From Acidobacteriaceae bacterium (GTDB lineage: Bacteria; Acidobacteriota; Terriglobia; Terriglobales; SbA1): 6,364 nt of DNA. This document shows positions 1 through 5,262 of this stretch, piece by piece. Location of the stretch: NCBI GenBank assembly GCA_003156615.1, contig PMHI01000222.1, positions 28,907 to 35,270 of the forward strand. The letters run 5' to 3'. Position numbers and translations under genes: made by a program. The notes below the pieces were generated by a model. The model searched no databases and was not told the origin of the DNA. It worked only from the letters and a program-made list of their open reading frames with translations. Within the stretch, counting starts at the first letter, position 1, and every line of letters begins with the position of its first letter.

Positions 1-213
1 AGCGCGCGCGGCATTTGCCTTTATCTGAAATCACCCATCGAGCAAGGCGCGCCGATTGGTTTCACGCTCACGCTCCCGCCTGAAATTACCCTTACGGAGA
101 GTATCCGCGTGCAATGCAAAGGGCGTGTGGTGCGGGTCGAGGACAATCCCGGCGAGGGCAAGATGGCCGTGGCCGCAGTCATCGAAGAGTACGAATTCCT
201 GCCCCAGAGCTGA
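1..213 (+). CDS. PilZ domain protein, C-terminal part (5' end outside window)
   Basis: The frame is open from base 1 and ends at TGA 211-213, leaving 70 visible residues. They begin SARGICLYLKSPIEQG, which fits the SxxG end of the PilZ c-di-GMP-binding motif (D/N)xSxxG, and continue with alternating hydrophobic beta strands (GFTLTLPPEI, VQCKGRVVRVE, MAVAAVIEEYEF), the usual PilZ beta-barrel half. PilZ domains bind cyclic di-GMP and act as effector modules in motility, secretion or polysaccharide control. The upstream RxxxR arginines lie outside the window, so ligand binding cannot be judged, nor whether other domains precede it. The next gene on the same strand starts 126 bases later with a possible hairpin between, so cotranscription is uncertain. 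The family call rests on pattern resemblance. Confidence 0.75.
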   Translation, partial: SARGICLYLKSPIEQGAPIGFTLTLPPEITLTESIRVQCKGRVVRVEDNPGEGKMAVAAVIEEYEFLPQS

Positions 214-226
214 ATCCGGCTCTGGG
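203..226 (+). terminator. Possible hairpin terminator after the PilZ gene
   Basis: CCCAGAGC (203-210) and GCTCTGGG (219-226) form a perfect 8-bp stem with an 8-base loop that contains the stop codon. A run of five T lies at 239-243, about 12 bases after the stem, which is too far for a standard Rho-independent terminator. The hairpin may therefore only protect the 3' end of the mRNA. Confidence 0.35.
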
Positions 227-279
227 AATTCCGCGACCTTTTTCAGTAGCACTCGTGATCCCGCCACTTCTTTCACCTC

Positions 280-307
280 CTGACAAGTGATAAGGTTGCT
301 TTTAAAG
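280..307 (+). promoter_or_regulatory. Weak sigma70-like promoter before the AMIN gene
   Basis: CTGACA (280-285) matches five of six bases of TTGACA. TTTAAA (301-306, spacer 15) or TTAAAG (302-307, spacer 16) could serve as a poor -10 box. The GTG start at 340 would lie some 25 bases below the transcription start. This is consensus matching only. Confidence 0.28.
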
Positions 308-339
308 GCTCAACTGTTCTTCTTTCTCAGGGGATTTCT

Positions 340-1698
340 GTGCCGCGATCTGGCATCCAATCTGTTGTCGTTGTGCTGCTGGCGGCGCTGGTGGTTACGA
401 CGGGCTGGTCGCAAAATACTGGACCTCAAAAGACCAGTTCCTCCCAATCGGAGCCGGCGGTCGTCACCGGTGTCCGCATTGTGCACGAGCAGGGGGTCAC
501 GGCAGTTGAAGTCGTTTCCACACACCCCGTAGTGCCCACGATTCAGTTGCTGGATTCGCCCCCGCGGCTGGTTATGGACCTCTCCAACGCACGCATGGGA
601 CTGAAGCGTAAGCGGATTCCCGTGCTCGAGGAAGATGTTCTGACCATAAGGACTGAGCAATACCAGATACAACCTCCCGTCGTGAGGATTGTCCTCGACC
701 TGCTCGTTCCCTACGCATACAGCTGGGACGCCTCGGGCAACCGCCTGATGGTGAGACTCAAGGCCCCCGAATACTCCAATGCGGCCAGTAAGAAATCGCC
801 AATGCCACCGCAAGCGCTCTCGTTCGCGCCCGGCGCCGCGGCGGCGGTCGTGCCTGTTACTAGCGGAGTTGGCGAGGTTGTGCTAGCGGACAAGCGGTTC
901 GCGGCCGGATCATCCCTGACCGCCGGGAGCGATACCGTGGTGTTGGCATTGTCCAGAGGAGGCGAAGTCCGAGTTTGCCCGGGAACAACGGTTTCGGTAA
1001 CGCCTTCGAAGACTGCGAAGGACTTGATGCTGGGCATTAGCACGGGAGCGCTCGAGACACACTACACTCTCGGTGCCTCGGTCGATACCGTGCTCACTCC
1101 GGATTTCCGCATCCAGTTCGCGGGCCCAGGAGAATTCCACTTCGCCATCAGCACAGACTCGCGGGGCAACACTTGCGTGCGGGGACTGCAGGGCAACACC
1201 TCTTCGGCCACGGTTTCGGAATTGATGAGCGATCGCATCTATCACGTGAAACCCACCGAACAGGCGGTGTTTCGTTCGGGACGCATTGATAAGGTCGACA
1301 CCGATGTCCCGCTGGAATGTGGCTGCCCGCCACCCGTGCCCTTGCTGCGAACCGATAAGTCGGCAACGCCGATCCCGGATTCGGACACGTCGCCGAATCT
1401 CACCTTAGCCCGCACCCTCTCCAATGGACCCGAAATCCAGCCCCTACCGCCTTCGCAGCCGGGTGACGTTCACATTCAGGTCGATGCGCCCTTTGTCTTC
1501 CATGGTAAGAAGCGTCCCCCAGCCGGACCCGCAGACGAGGCGGCGACGCTGCCAGCGGTCGCTTCACTAACCATGCCAGTCCGGCTCGAGGCGCAGGTCG
1601 AACCGCCGCCTGCCCCGGCGGCCAGCACGCCACCTGAGCCTGAGCACCATCGCCTGCTGCGACGGGTCGGAAGGTTTTTCGCGGCAATCTTTCGCTAG
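340..1698 (+). CDS. Secreted AMIN-domain protein with FecR-like region
   Basis: This 452-residue protein starts at GTG 340 behind AGGGGA (329-334, 5-base spacing). Residues 6-23 are a hydrophobic segment after one Arg, which suggests a Sec signal peptide or N-terminal anchor; no clear AxA site is seen. Residues about 41-141 look like an AMIN domain: the motif SPPRLVMDLSNA (73-84) and a second half PPVVRIVLDLLVPYAYSW (112-129) ending in LMVRLK. AMIN domains occur in AmiC amidases and PilQ secretins and target periplasmic proteins to peptidoglycan or the pole. After an Ala/Pro linker (about 142-178), residues about 179-320 carry a beta-rich stretch (RFAAGSSLTAGSDTVVLALS, GGEVRVCPGTTVSV) resembling FecR-type domains. 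A CGCPPP motif, a long Pro-rich region, and a basic aromatic tail RRVGRFFAAIFR close the protein. No amidase or secretin domain is present, so the exact role is unknown; an envelope scaffold is my inference. The upstream PilZ gene fits a surface-related locus. Confidence 0.78.
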   Translation: MPRSGIQSVVVVLLAALVVTTGWSQNTGPQKTSSSQSEPAVVTGVRIVHEQGVTAVEVVSTHPVVPTIQLLDSPPRLVMDLSNARMGLKRKRIPVLEEDVLTIRTEQYQIQPPVVRIVLDLLVPYAYSWDASGNRLMVRLKAPEYSNAASKKSPMPPQALSFAPGAAAAVVPVTSGVGEVVLADKRFAAGSSLTAGSDTVVLALSRGGEVRVCPGTTVSVTPSKTAKDLMLGISTGALETHYTLGASVDTVLTPDFRIQFAGPGEFHFAISTDSRGNTCVRGLQGNTSSATVSELMSDRIYHVKPTEQAVFRSGRIDKVDTDVPLECGCPPPVPLLRTDKSATPIPDSDTSPNLTLARTLSNGPEIQPLPPSQPGDVHIQVDAPFVFHGKKRPPAGPADEAATLPAVASLTMPVRLEAQVEPPPAPAASTPPEPEHHRLLRRVGRFFAAIFR

Positions 1699-1711
1699 GA
1701 CTGACGCTCGC

Positions 1712-2038
1712 TTACCCGCGATTGACAATCTTCCGCAGCGGTTCCACTTTCTCGCGCGCTACGTCGCGCAGATCTTCCGCCAAGTCGGCGCCGCGCTCGG
1801 CCACGTCGCGCACGCGTTCCTTCGCATCGCGGACTCGGTCCTTGGCCTCTTCTGTCCAGTCCTGCAGCGTGTCTTTGGCGTCGTCGTAGCCGCGTCTCAA
1901 ATCGCGACGGAACTGCTTGCCCGTTTTCGGGGCAAGCGCCAGAGCCGCCAAGGCGCCTGCACCGAGCCCAATAAGAAAGAAAGTGATGGCGGTCCCTACG
2001 TTGTTTCCCTCGGAAGATTCATACCGTCCCAAGCGCAT
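1712..2038 (-). CDS. YtxH-domain membrane-anchored helical protein
   Basis: This 108-residue protein starts at ATG 2038-2036, with GAGGTC five bases upstream (2049-2044) as ribosome binding site. Residues 14-36 form one Gly/Ala-rich transmembrane segment (GTAITFFLIGLGAGALAALA), followed directly by LAPKTGKQFRRDLRRG, the typical YtxH signature after the membrane span. Residues about 46-101 are highly charged (DDAKDTLQDWTEEAKDRVRD and similar), predicting a long amphipathic or coiled-coil helix rich in Lys/Arg/Asp/Glu, as in LEA-like stress proteins. YtxH proteins are small general-stress-associated envelope proteins whose biochemical role is not established. It converges with the AMIN gene, 13 bases apart, with no obvious terminator between. 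Family call is strong; function is not. Confidence 0.85.
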   Translation of the reverse strand: MRLGRYESSEGNNVGTAITFFLIGLGAGALAALALAPKTGKQFRRDLRRGYDDAKDTLQDWTEEAKDRVRDAKERVRDVAERGADLAEDLRDVAREKVEPLRKIVNRG

Positions 2039-2321
2039 GTTTTGACCTCATTTCCACGTGGCAGGAAACGCCCGGCCCAATTCCGCTCCGGCTGCAATAT
2101 CCCGCCCGCTGCAATTCTAGTCCTCCGCAAGGGTGAGCGCGAGTCTACCCAAGGGCGACGAATGTGGTCCCATTACGATGAATGCCGCTTTGGGAAGGTT
2201 TCCTTTCCGACGACCTGAGTGTAAAATAAGTTTTCGGCCCTTGTGCGGCGGACAATGTGGCTGCCCGCCTTCCGTCAGCTCAGCAAACCGCACTTAATTT
2301 TTGAGGAGACTGTTTCAAGCG
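2039..2321. other. Divergent intergenic region between the YtxH gene and efp
   Basis: This 283-base stretch separates two divergently transcribed genes and must hold both promoters. I see the YtxH ribosome binding site (2044-2049), a perfect palindrome CCACGTGG (2054-2061) just upstream of it, and a candidate efp promoter around 2199-2227. In the efp leader, GGCGG and CCGCC around 2247-2270 could pair as a weak hairpin. No open frame with protein-like composition and no RNA gene is recognised. Confidence 0.5.
2199..2227 (+). promoter_or_regulatory. Candidate sigma70 promoter for efp
   Basis: TAAAAT (2222-2227) matches five of six bases of TATAAT. With a 17-base spacer the -35 position reads TTTCCT (2199-2204), only three of six. 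Transcription would begin near 2234, giving a leader of about 88 bases before the efp ATG. It rests mainly on the good -10 box. Confidence 0.4.
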
Positions 2322-2882
2322 ATGTCGATCCCTGCCACCCAAATGCGTCCCGGCATGATCATCAAGCACAACAATGATCTGCACTCTGTATTCAGCGTCG
2401 AACACCGCACGCCCGGGAACCTGCGTGCCTTCATCCAGGCCAAGCTGCGCAACCTTCGTACCGGCGCCATGTTCGAGCACCGTTTCCGCTCGCCCGACCC
2501 GATCGAGAAGGTCAACGTGGACGAGGTCGATATGCAGTTTCTTTACTCCGACGGCGACAGTTATTACTTTATGGATACCTCCAACTACGAGCAGACCCAT
2601 CTCTCCAAAGAGATTCTGGGCGACGCCGTCGATTACCTGATCGCCAACCTCGAGATCAAAGTAGAATTCTTCGATGGCAAGGCCGTGGGCATTGAACTGC
2701 CGCAGACCGTTGAGCTCACCGTGGTCCAGACTGAGCCTGGTCTGAAGAGCGCGACCGCATCGAGCGTGACCAAGGCGGCGAAGACTGAGACTGGGCTGGT
2801 GGTGCAGGTGCCGCCCTTCATCAATGAAGGTGAGAAGATCAAGGTGGACACGGCTGAGGGTGTGTATTTGTCGCGGGCTTAG
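2322..2882 (+). CDS. efp: Elongation factor P
   Basis: EF-P binds between the P and E sites of ribosomes stalled on polyproline stretches and promotes peptide bond formation. The 186-residue product (E. coli EF-P has 188) shows all three family domains: an N-terminal KOW-like domain (about 1-63, SIPATQMRPGMIIKHNND), a central OB domain (about 65-125, VDMQFLYSDGDSYYFMD, matching the NLTYLYNDGEFWHFM region of E. coli), and a C-terminal OB domain (about 128-186, with EPGLKSATAS and ending IKVDTAEGVYLSRA). I chose ATG 2322 because homologous N-termini begin there. GAGGAG (2303-2308) precedes it at a rather long spacing of 13, and an in-frame TTG at 2301 lies at that site. The tip of the first domain reads TPGNLRAF where E. 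coli has KPGKGQAF, so the residue equivalent to modified Lys34 is Asn33. No epmA/epmB-like or earP-like modification gene is in the window. The acylphosphatase gene follows 102 bases later. Confidence 0.96.
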   Translation: MSIPATQMRPGMIIKHNNDLHSVFSVEHRTPGNLRAFIQAKLRNLRTGAMFEHRFRSPDPIEKVNVDEVDMQFLYSDGDSYYFMDTSNYEQTHLSKEILGDAVDYLIANLEIKVEFFDGKAVGIELPQTVELTVVQTEPGLKSATASSVTKAAKTETGLVVQVPPFINEGEKIKVDTAEGVYLSRA

Positions 2883-2887
2883 CTCAA

Positions 2888-2975
2888 GTCAGAAGTCAGA
2901 ACGCAGAATGCAGAACTTAGAACCTAATCCTCCTTTTAATTCTGCATTCTGACTTCCTTAACTTCTGCATTCTTG
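2888..2975. repeat. Intergenic heptad inverted repeat, copy 1 (efp-acylphosphatase)
   Basis: Directly after the efp stop are five consecutive 7-base units: GTCAGAA, GTCAGAA, CGCAGAA, TGCAGAA, CTTAGAA (2888-2922), consensus NNCAGAA. After a 17-base AT-rich spacer the complementary units follow: TTCTGCA, TTCTGAC, TTCCTTA (2940-2960), then, two bases on, TTCTGCA and a partial unit (2963-2975). GAAGTCAGAA (2892-2901) pairs perfectly with TTCTGACTTC (2947-2956), and TGCAGAA (2909-2915) with TTCTGCA (2940-2946), leaving one heptad bulged. The 18 bases at 2940-2957 recur exactly at 6221-6238. The RNA should form a long hairpin, but there is no T-run directly behind it. Confidence 0.85.
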
Positions 2976-2984
2976 TTTCACAGC

Positions 2985-3284
2985 ATGACCTCTACTGAAA
3001 AGGCGATCGAAGCCCGCCGCTTTGTGGTCCGCGGACGCGTGCAGGGCGTCGGATTCCGCTGGTTTGTGGAACACGAGGCGCACATCCTCGGTATTGCCGG
3101 GTGGGTGCGCAACAACGCCAACGGCAGTGTTGAGATCCTGGCGCAGGGAACCCGCGATCAGCTCTCCGGCTTGCGCTCGCGCCTGCGCGAGGGGCCGCGC
3201 GCCGCGCGCGTCGATGGCGTGGAAGAATCGGAGGCCCGTCCCGTCGCCGGTATCAGTTCATTTCGCATTGAAGGAGCATGGTAG
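2985..3284 (+). CDS. Acylphosphatase
   Basis: This 99-residue protein hydrolyses the carboxyl-phosphate bond of small acyl phosphates such as acetyl, carbamoyl or 1,3-bisphosphoglycerate. It is a single alpha/beta acylphosphatase domain of usual length. The signature [18 protein letters not shown] (residues 15-32) holds the phosphate loop and catalytic Arg25; [17 protein letters not shown] (39-55) holds the catalytic Asn43. The end [14 protein letters not shown] is also typical of the family. I chose ATG 2985; an upstream in-frame TTG at 2973 lies inside the heptad repeat and is unlikely. No Shine-Dalgarno sequence is visible before 2985, since the repeat ends only about 9 bases upstream. The gene stops one base before the apt start, and its last codons contain the apt ribosome binding site, so the two are almost certainly cotranscribed and probably translationally coupled. 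Confidence 0.93.
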   Translation: MTSTEKAIEARRFVVRGRVQGVGFRWFVEHEAHILGIAGWVRNNANGSVEILAQGTRDQLSGLRSRLREGPRAARVDGVEESEARPVAGISSFRIEGAW

Positions 3285-3288
3285 ATTG
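3271..3288 (+). promoter_or_regulatory. Ribosome binding site that sets the apt TTG start
   Basis: AAGGAG (3271-3276) lies within the end of the acylphosphatase gene, nine bases before TTG 3286-3288. The ATG at 3278 is in another frame and is followed within a few codons by no apt sequence. The resulting apt N-terminus has the family's usual length. Confidence 0.75.
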
Positions 3289-3834
3289 TCTCCCGACCCA
3301 AGGCTCGATGCCGACCAACTCAAGCGGCTGATCCGCGAAGTCCCCGACTTCCCCAAGAAGGGGATTCTGTTCTACGACATCACGACTCTACTGAAGGACA
3401 AAGTCGGCTTCGCCACGCTTATCGATAGGCTTTCCGAGCACTATGTCGATCAGAAAATCGACCTTGTTCTGGGCATGGAAGCTCGCGGCTTCATCTTCGC
3501 TCCTGCACTGGCATACCGCCTGAATGCTGGATTTGTTCCCGTCCGCAAAGTTGGCAAACTTCCCGCCGAAACCGTGAAGTTCGATTACGCGCTCGAATAC
3601 GGCACCAACTCGCTCGAGATGCACAGGGACGCCATCCAGAAAGGCCAGCGAGTGCTGATCGTGGACGATCTGCTGGCCACCGGAGGCACCGCCGAGGCCA
3701 CTGCCAAGCTGGCGTCTCTACTGGGCGCGGAGATTACCGGACTCAGCTTTGTTGTGGAATTGGATTTCCTCGGCGGGCGGCAGAAGCTCAAAGGCTACGA
3801 GGTAATGTCACTGCTGCACTACGACAAGCAATAA
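3286..3834 (+). CDS. apt: Adenine phosphoribosyltransferase
   Basis: Apt converts adenine and PRPP to AMP and pyrophosphate in purine salvage in the cytoplasm. From TTG 3286 the product has 182 residues, nearly the same as E. coli Apt (183). It shows [18 protein letters not shown] (19-36), the adenine-site region; GMEARGFIF (63-71); [12 protein letters not shown] (85-96), the flexible catalytic loop; [13 protein letters not shown] (101-113); and the PRPP-binding motif [16 protein letters not shown] (123-138). The frame stays open upstream as far as 3022, but that part overlaps the acylphosphatase gene out of frame and matches no Apt sequence, so it is not coding. The start follows the acylphosphatase stop by one base. 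A minus-strand gene ends 17 bases after the apt stop, without a visible terminator between. Confidence 0.96.
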   Translation: MSPDPRLDADQLKRLIREVPDFPKKGILFYDITTLLKDKVGFATLIDRLSEHYVDQKIDLVLGMEARGFIFAPALAYRLNAGFVPVRKVGKLPAETVKFDYALEYGTNSLEMHRDAIQKGQRVLIVDDLLATGGTAEATAKLASLLGAEITGLSFVVELDFLGGRQKLKGYEVMSLLHYDKQ

Positions 3835-3851
3835 CCGCGGAAACCAAGTCC

Positions 3852-4109
3852 TCACCTCTCCTCCAGTAACAACTTCGAGTCCTTCGGTCGATATCCCTTG
3901 CGCCCGAACCAGTCTTCCATGGCTTCGCGGAGCTGCTCCAGGGGAACGTTGGTGCCGATCTCCATGTGGCCGTCGGAAACCGGCAGGGTATCGTCGAACA
4001 CGCTGGCATTCGTGAAGTTGCGCATGGAGAAGCTGTCCAGCCATTTCAGTGGACAGGGAAGCCTCTGGCCCCGGTCTTCGTACTCGACGCGAATCTTGCG
4101 GGCAAACAT
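3852..4109 (-). CDS. Small hypothetical protein, possibly leaderless
   Basis: I do not recognise this 85-residue protein. It starts at ATG 4109-4107 and ends at TGA 3854-3852. It is soluble-looking, without signal peptide or membrane segment: a basic N-terminus (MFARKIRVEYEDRGQRLPCP), a middle SMRNFTNASVFDDTLPVSDG, and an amphipathic C-terminal part LEQLREAMEDWFGRKGYRPK. The balanced composition, with one Cys and three Trp/Tyr-rich patches, argues for a real protein rather than a shadow frame. No Shine-Dalgarno sequence precedes the ATG. Instead TGATTAAAT, an extended -10 type element, lies at 4124-4116, six bases before the ATG, so the mRNA may begin at or very near the start codon. It converges with apt. 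A longer overlapping minus-strand frame (3808-4254) has a less protein-like composition and I left it out. Confidence 0.62.
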   Translation of the reverse strand: MFARKIRVEYEDRGQRLPCPLKWLDSFSMRNFTNASVFDDTLPVSDGHMEIGTNVPLEQLREAMEDWFGRKGYRPKDSKLLLEER

Positions 4110-4115
4110 GGCTTG

Positions 4116-4124
4116 ATTTAATCA
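4116..4124 (-). promoter_or_regulatory. Extended -10 element just before the ATG at 4109
   Basis: On the minus strand TGATTAAAT has the TGn extension plus TTAAAT (four of six bases of TATAAT). If the last T is -7, +1 falls on the A of ATG 4109. The -35 region is poor (CTGTAT or CCTGTA), as is common with extended -10 promoters. Confidence 0.38.
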
Positions 4125-4170
4125 CAAACAGTACGGCATACAGGAGACGGTGGAGACCACGGAGGGGCGC

Positions 4171-4200
4171 TTGACAGATTGGCGTGGGGGTCATTAGTCT
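4171..4200 (+). promoter_or_regulatory. Sigma70-type promoter of the GlsB-like gene
   Basis: A perfect TTGACA (4171-4176) is followed after 18 bases by TAGTCT (4195-4200), which keeps the first two and last T of TATAAT. This would start transcription near 4207 and give a leader of about 97 bases. GCGTGG (4182-4187) and CCACGC (4209-4214) form an inverted repeat flanking the -10 box, a possible operator or leader hairpin. Confidence 0.45.
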
Positions 4201-4303
4201 GCCCAGCACCACGCTTGCGGCGTTATCTCCGCGGCCCGGTCTTGGGAACGGCAATCGACGGTGCGCTGCAGCTCAGAATTCCGGCAGTTCACAGGAGGAT
4301 CGC

Positions 4304-4552
4304 ATGCTCATGAGTTTCATTTGGTGGATCATTGTTGGGCTGATCGCGGGCTGGGCTGCGGGCAAGATCATGAGGGGCGGCGGCTACGGGCCGCTCATGG
4401 ATATCGTCCTCGGCATCGTCGGTGCCGTCGTCGGCGGATGGCTCCTGGGCGCTCTCGGTATCTATGCTGGCGGCTTGATCGGCACCATTGTGGTCGCAAT
4501 TGTGGGCGCCATTTTCCTGATCTGGCTAAGCCGTCTGATCAAGAAGGCGTAA
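4304..4552 (+). CDS. GlsB/YeaQ/YmgE family small stress membrane protein
   Basis: This 82-residue integral membrane protein starts at ATG 4304, five bases after a strong AGGAGG (4293-4298). The frame is open upstream to 4184, but the Shine-Dalgarno sequence and family length place the start here. Three hydrophobic segments are seen at about 5-20 (FIWWIIVGLIAGWAAG), 33-52 and 56-76, separated by Gly-rich turns. KIMRGGGYGP (21-30) and DIVLGIVGAVVGGWLLGALG (33-52) are the family signature (formerly called transglycosylase-associated proteins). Members are small inner-membrane proteins induced by envelope, acid or osmotic stress; no enzymatic activity is established. A basic end SRLIKKA probably faces the cytoplasm. 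It appears to be a single-gene unit with its own promoter. Confidence 0.9.
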   Translation: MLMSFIWWIIVGLIAGWAAGKIMRGGGYGPLMDIVLGIVGAVVGGWLLGALGIYAGGLIGTIVVAIVGAIFLIWLSRLIKKA

Positions 4553-4578
4553 GCCGGGCGACCAGCACGCGGACAATC

Positions 4579-4642
4579 AAAAAAAATCGCCGGTAAACGG
4601 GTTTGTGAGTGGCGGGTGTCAAGAGGCCTGAGAACCCGGCGA
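4579..4642 (-). terminator. Long-loop terminator after the 4645-5001 gene
   Basis: Read on the minus strand, TCGCCGG (4642-4636) pairs with CCGGCGA (4593-4587), a 7-bp GC-rich stem directly followed by eight T (4586-4579). The 42-base loop is unusually long but contains a further possible inner pairing. The position, three bases past the minus-strand stop, fits termination of that gene. Confidence 0.5.
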
Positions 4643-4644
4643 CT

Positions 4645-5001
4645 CTAGGCGGGGACTTGCGCCTGCATCGCAGCAACCACTGCTTCGAGGTGGGCCAGTG
4701 TTTCCCCGACCGTGAGCGAATACATGTCACGGCCCAGGCCTTCGCCGGCCTGGAGCGCGGCTTTCAGATAATGGCCGGCAATTTCGACGGCGAGGGAATC
4801 CGTGATGGCTCTGCCGGTGCGCTTCTTGTACTCCACCCACGCCGGGTGCGGCAGCGCTACCCAGACGGTTCTCCCGTCAACCAGAAACTTGATGTCGACG
4901 GCATCGGCGTGCCGCGTGGCAATGGCGACGATCAGAGCTTGATAGACGCAGTGAACCGGTTTCTTGCTCCAGCGGTCGGTGGCGGTGAAGTCCCCAAACA
5001 T
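4645..5001 (-). CDS. Hypothetical protein, possibly leaderless
   Basis: I do not recognise this 118-residue protein. The start chosen is ATG 5001-4999; the frame extends to a TTG at 5040, but that codon is part of a good -35 box, so the shorter form is more likely. It looks soluble and mixed alpha/beta: KKPVHCVYQALIVAIATRHA (13-32), IKFLVDGRTVWVALPHPAWV (37-56) with strand-like hydrophobic alternation, then helical parts DSLAVEIAGHYLKAALQAG (68-86) and SLTVGETLAHLEAVVAAMQA (95-114). Its composition is more protein-like than that of the opposite frame (4609-5007), which is rich in Arg, Gly and His. No Shine-Dalgarno sequence is present; a -10-like TATAGT ends ten bases before the ATG. A terminator follows on the same strand. 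Confidence 0.65.
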   Translation of the reverse strand: MFGDFTATDRWSKKPVHCVYQALIVAIATRHADAVDIKFLVDGRTVWVALPHPAWVEYKKRTGRAITDSLAVEIAGHYLKAALQAGEGLGRDMYSLTVGETLAHLEAVVAAMQAQVPA

Positions 5002-5011
5002 GGCTAACCAA

Positions 5012-5040
5012 ACTATAGCGGAGCGACGCGGCGCGGGCAA
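5012..5040 (-). promoter_or_regulatory. Promoter giving a near-leaderless mRNA from ATG 5001
   Basis: On the minus strand TTGCCC (5040-5035, four of six) and TATAGT (5017-5012, five of six) are separated by exactly 17 bases. The predicted +1 is about 5005, four bases before the ATG at 5001, too short for a Shine-Dalgarno site. Confidence 0.5.
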
Positions 5041-5262
5041 ATGGATCGGTCGAGCTTGTGTCGCAGATCAAGCGCTGCGGGCAGTCTCATGAAATCCTTC
5101 CCAGACACTCGCATTCGCCGTTGCAATCAAGGTGAGGATACAACTCGATCGCGCACTCTCTTTGGGGATGAAGAGAAAATATCTGGCCCGTGAAAACATA
5201 TTACTTGTGAAGTGCACGACGATTGCGCGTCGGGCGGTGGCTGCCTCGGTTAACATGGTTCG
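5041..5262. other. Intergenic region upstream of pgeF, no gene recognised
   Basis: This stretch lies between two divergently oriented genes. It contains short open frames on both strands (for example 5068-5256 minus and 5132-5320 plus) but none has a ribosome binding site or recognisable motif. The part 5170-5210 is more AT-rich than its surroundings and could hold the pgeF promoter, yet I find no convincing -35/-10 pair. Confidence 0.4.

Noticed and set aside
310..813. 167-residue minus-strand open frame opposite the AMIN gene
   Set aside because: It lies antisense to a well-supported gene, is rich in Arg/His/Gln, has no ribosome binding site and no family motif.
2888..2975. Heptad repeats read as a CRISPR array or IS end
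   Set aside because: The units are 7 bases without spacers, the arms are inverted, and no cas or transposase gene or target duplication is seen.
3022..3285. Long N-terminal extension of apt
   Set aside because: It runs out of frame through the acylphosphatase gene, has no Apt similarity, and a proper ribosome site precedes TTG 3286.
3808..4254. 148-residue minus-strand frame overlapping the apt end and the 3852-4109 gene
   Set aside because: It is Arg/Pro/Ser-rich, overlaps apt, and the smaller frame has a better composition and an upstream -10 element.
4609..5007. 132-residue plus-strand frame opposite the 4645-5001 gene
   Set aside because: Its Gly/Arg/His-rich composition looks like a shadow, and the promoter and terminator signals support the minus strand.
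5068..5256. 62-residue minus-strand frame in the region upstream of pgeF
   Set aside because: No ribosome site, no motif, and equally long frames exist on the other strand.
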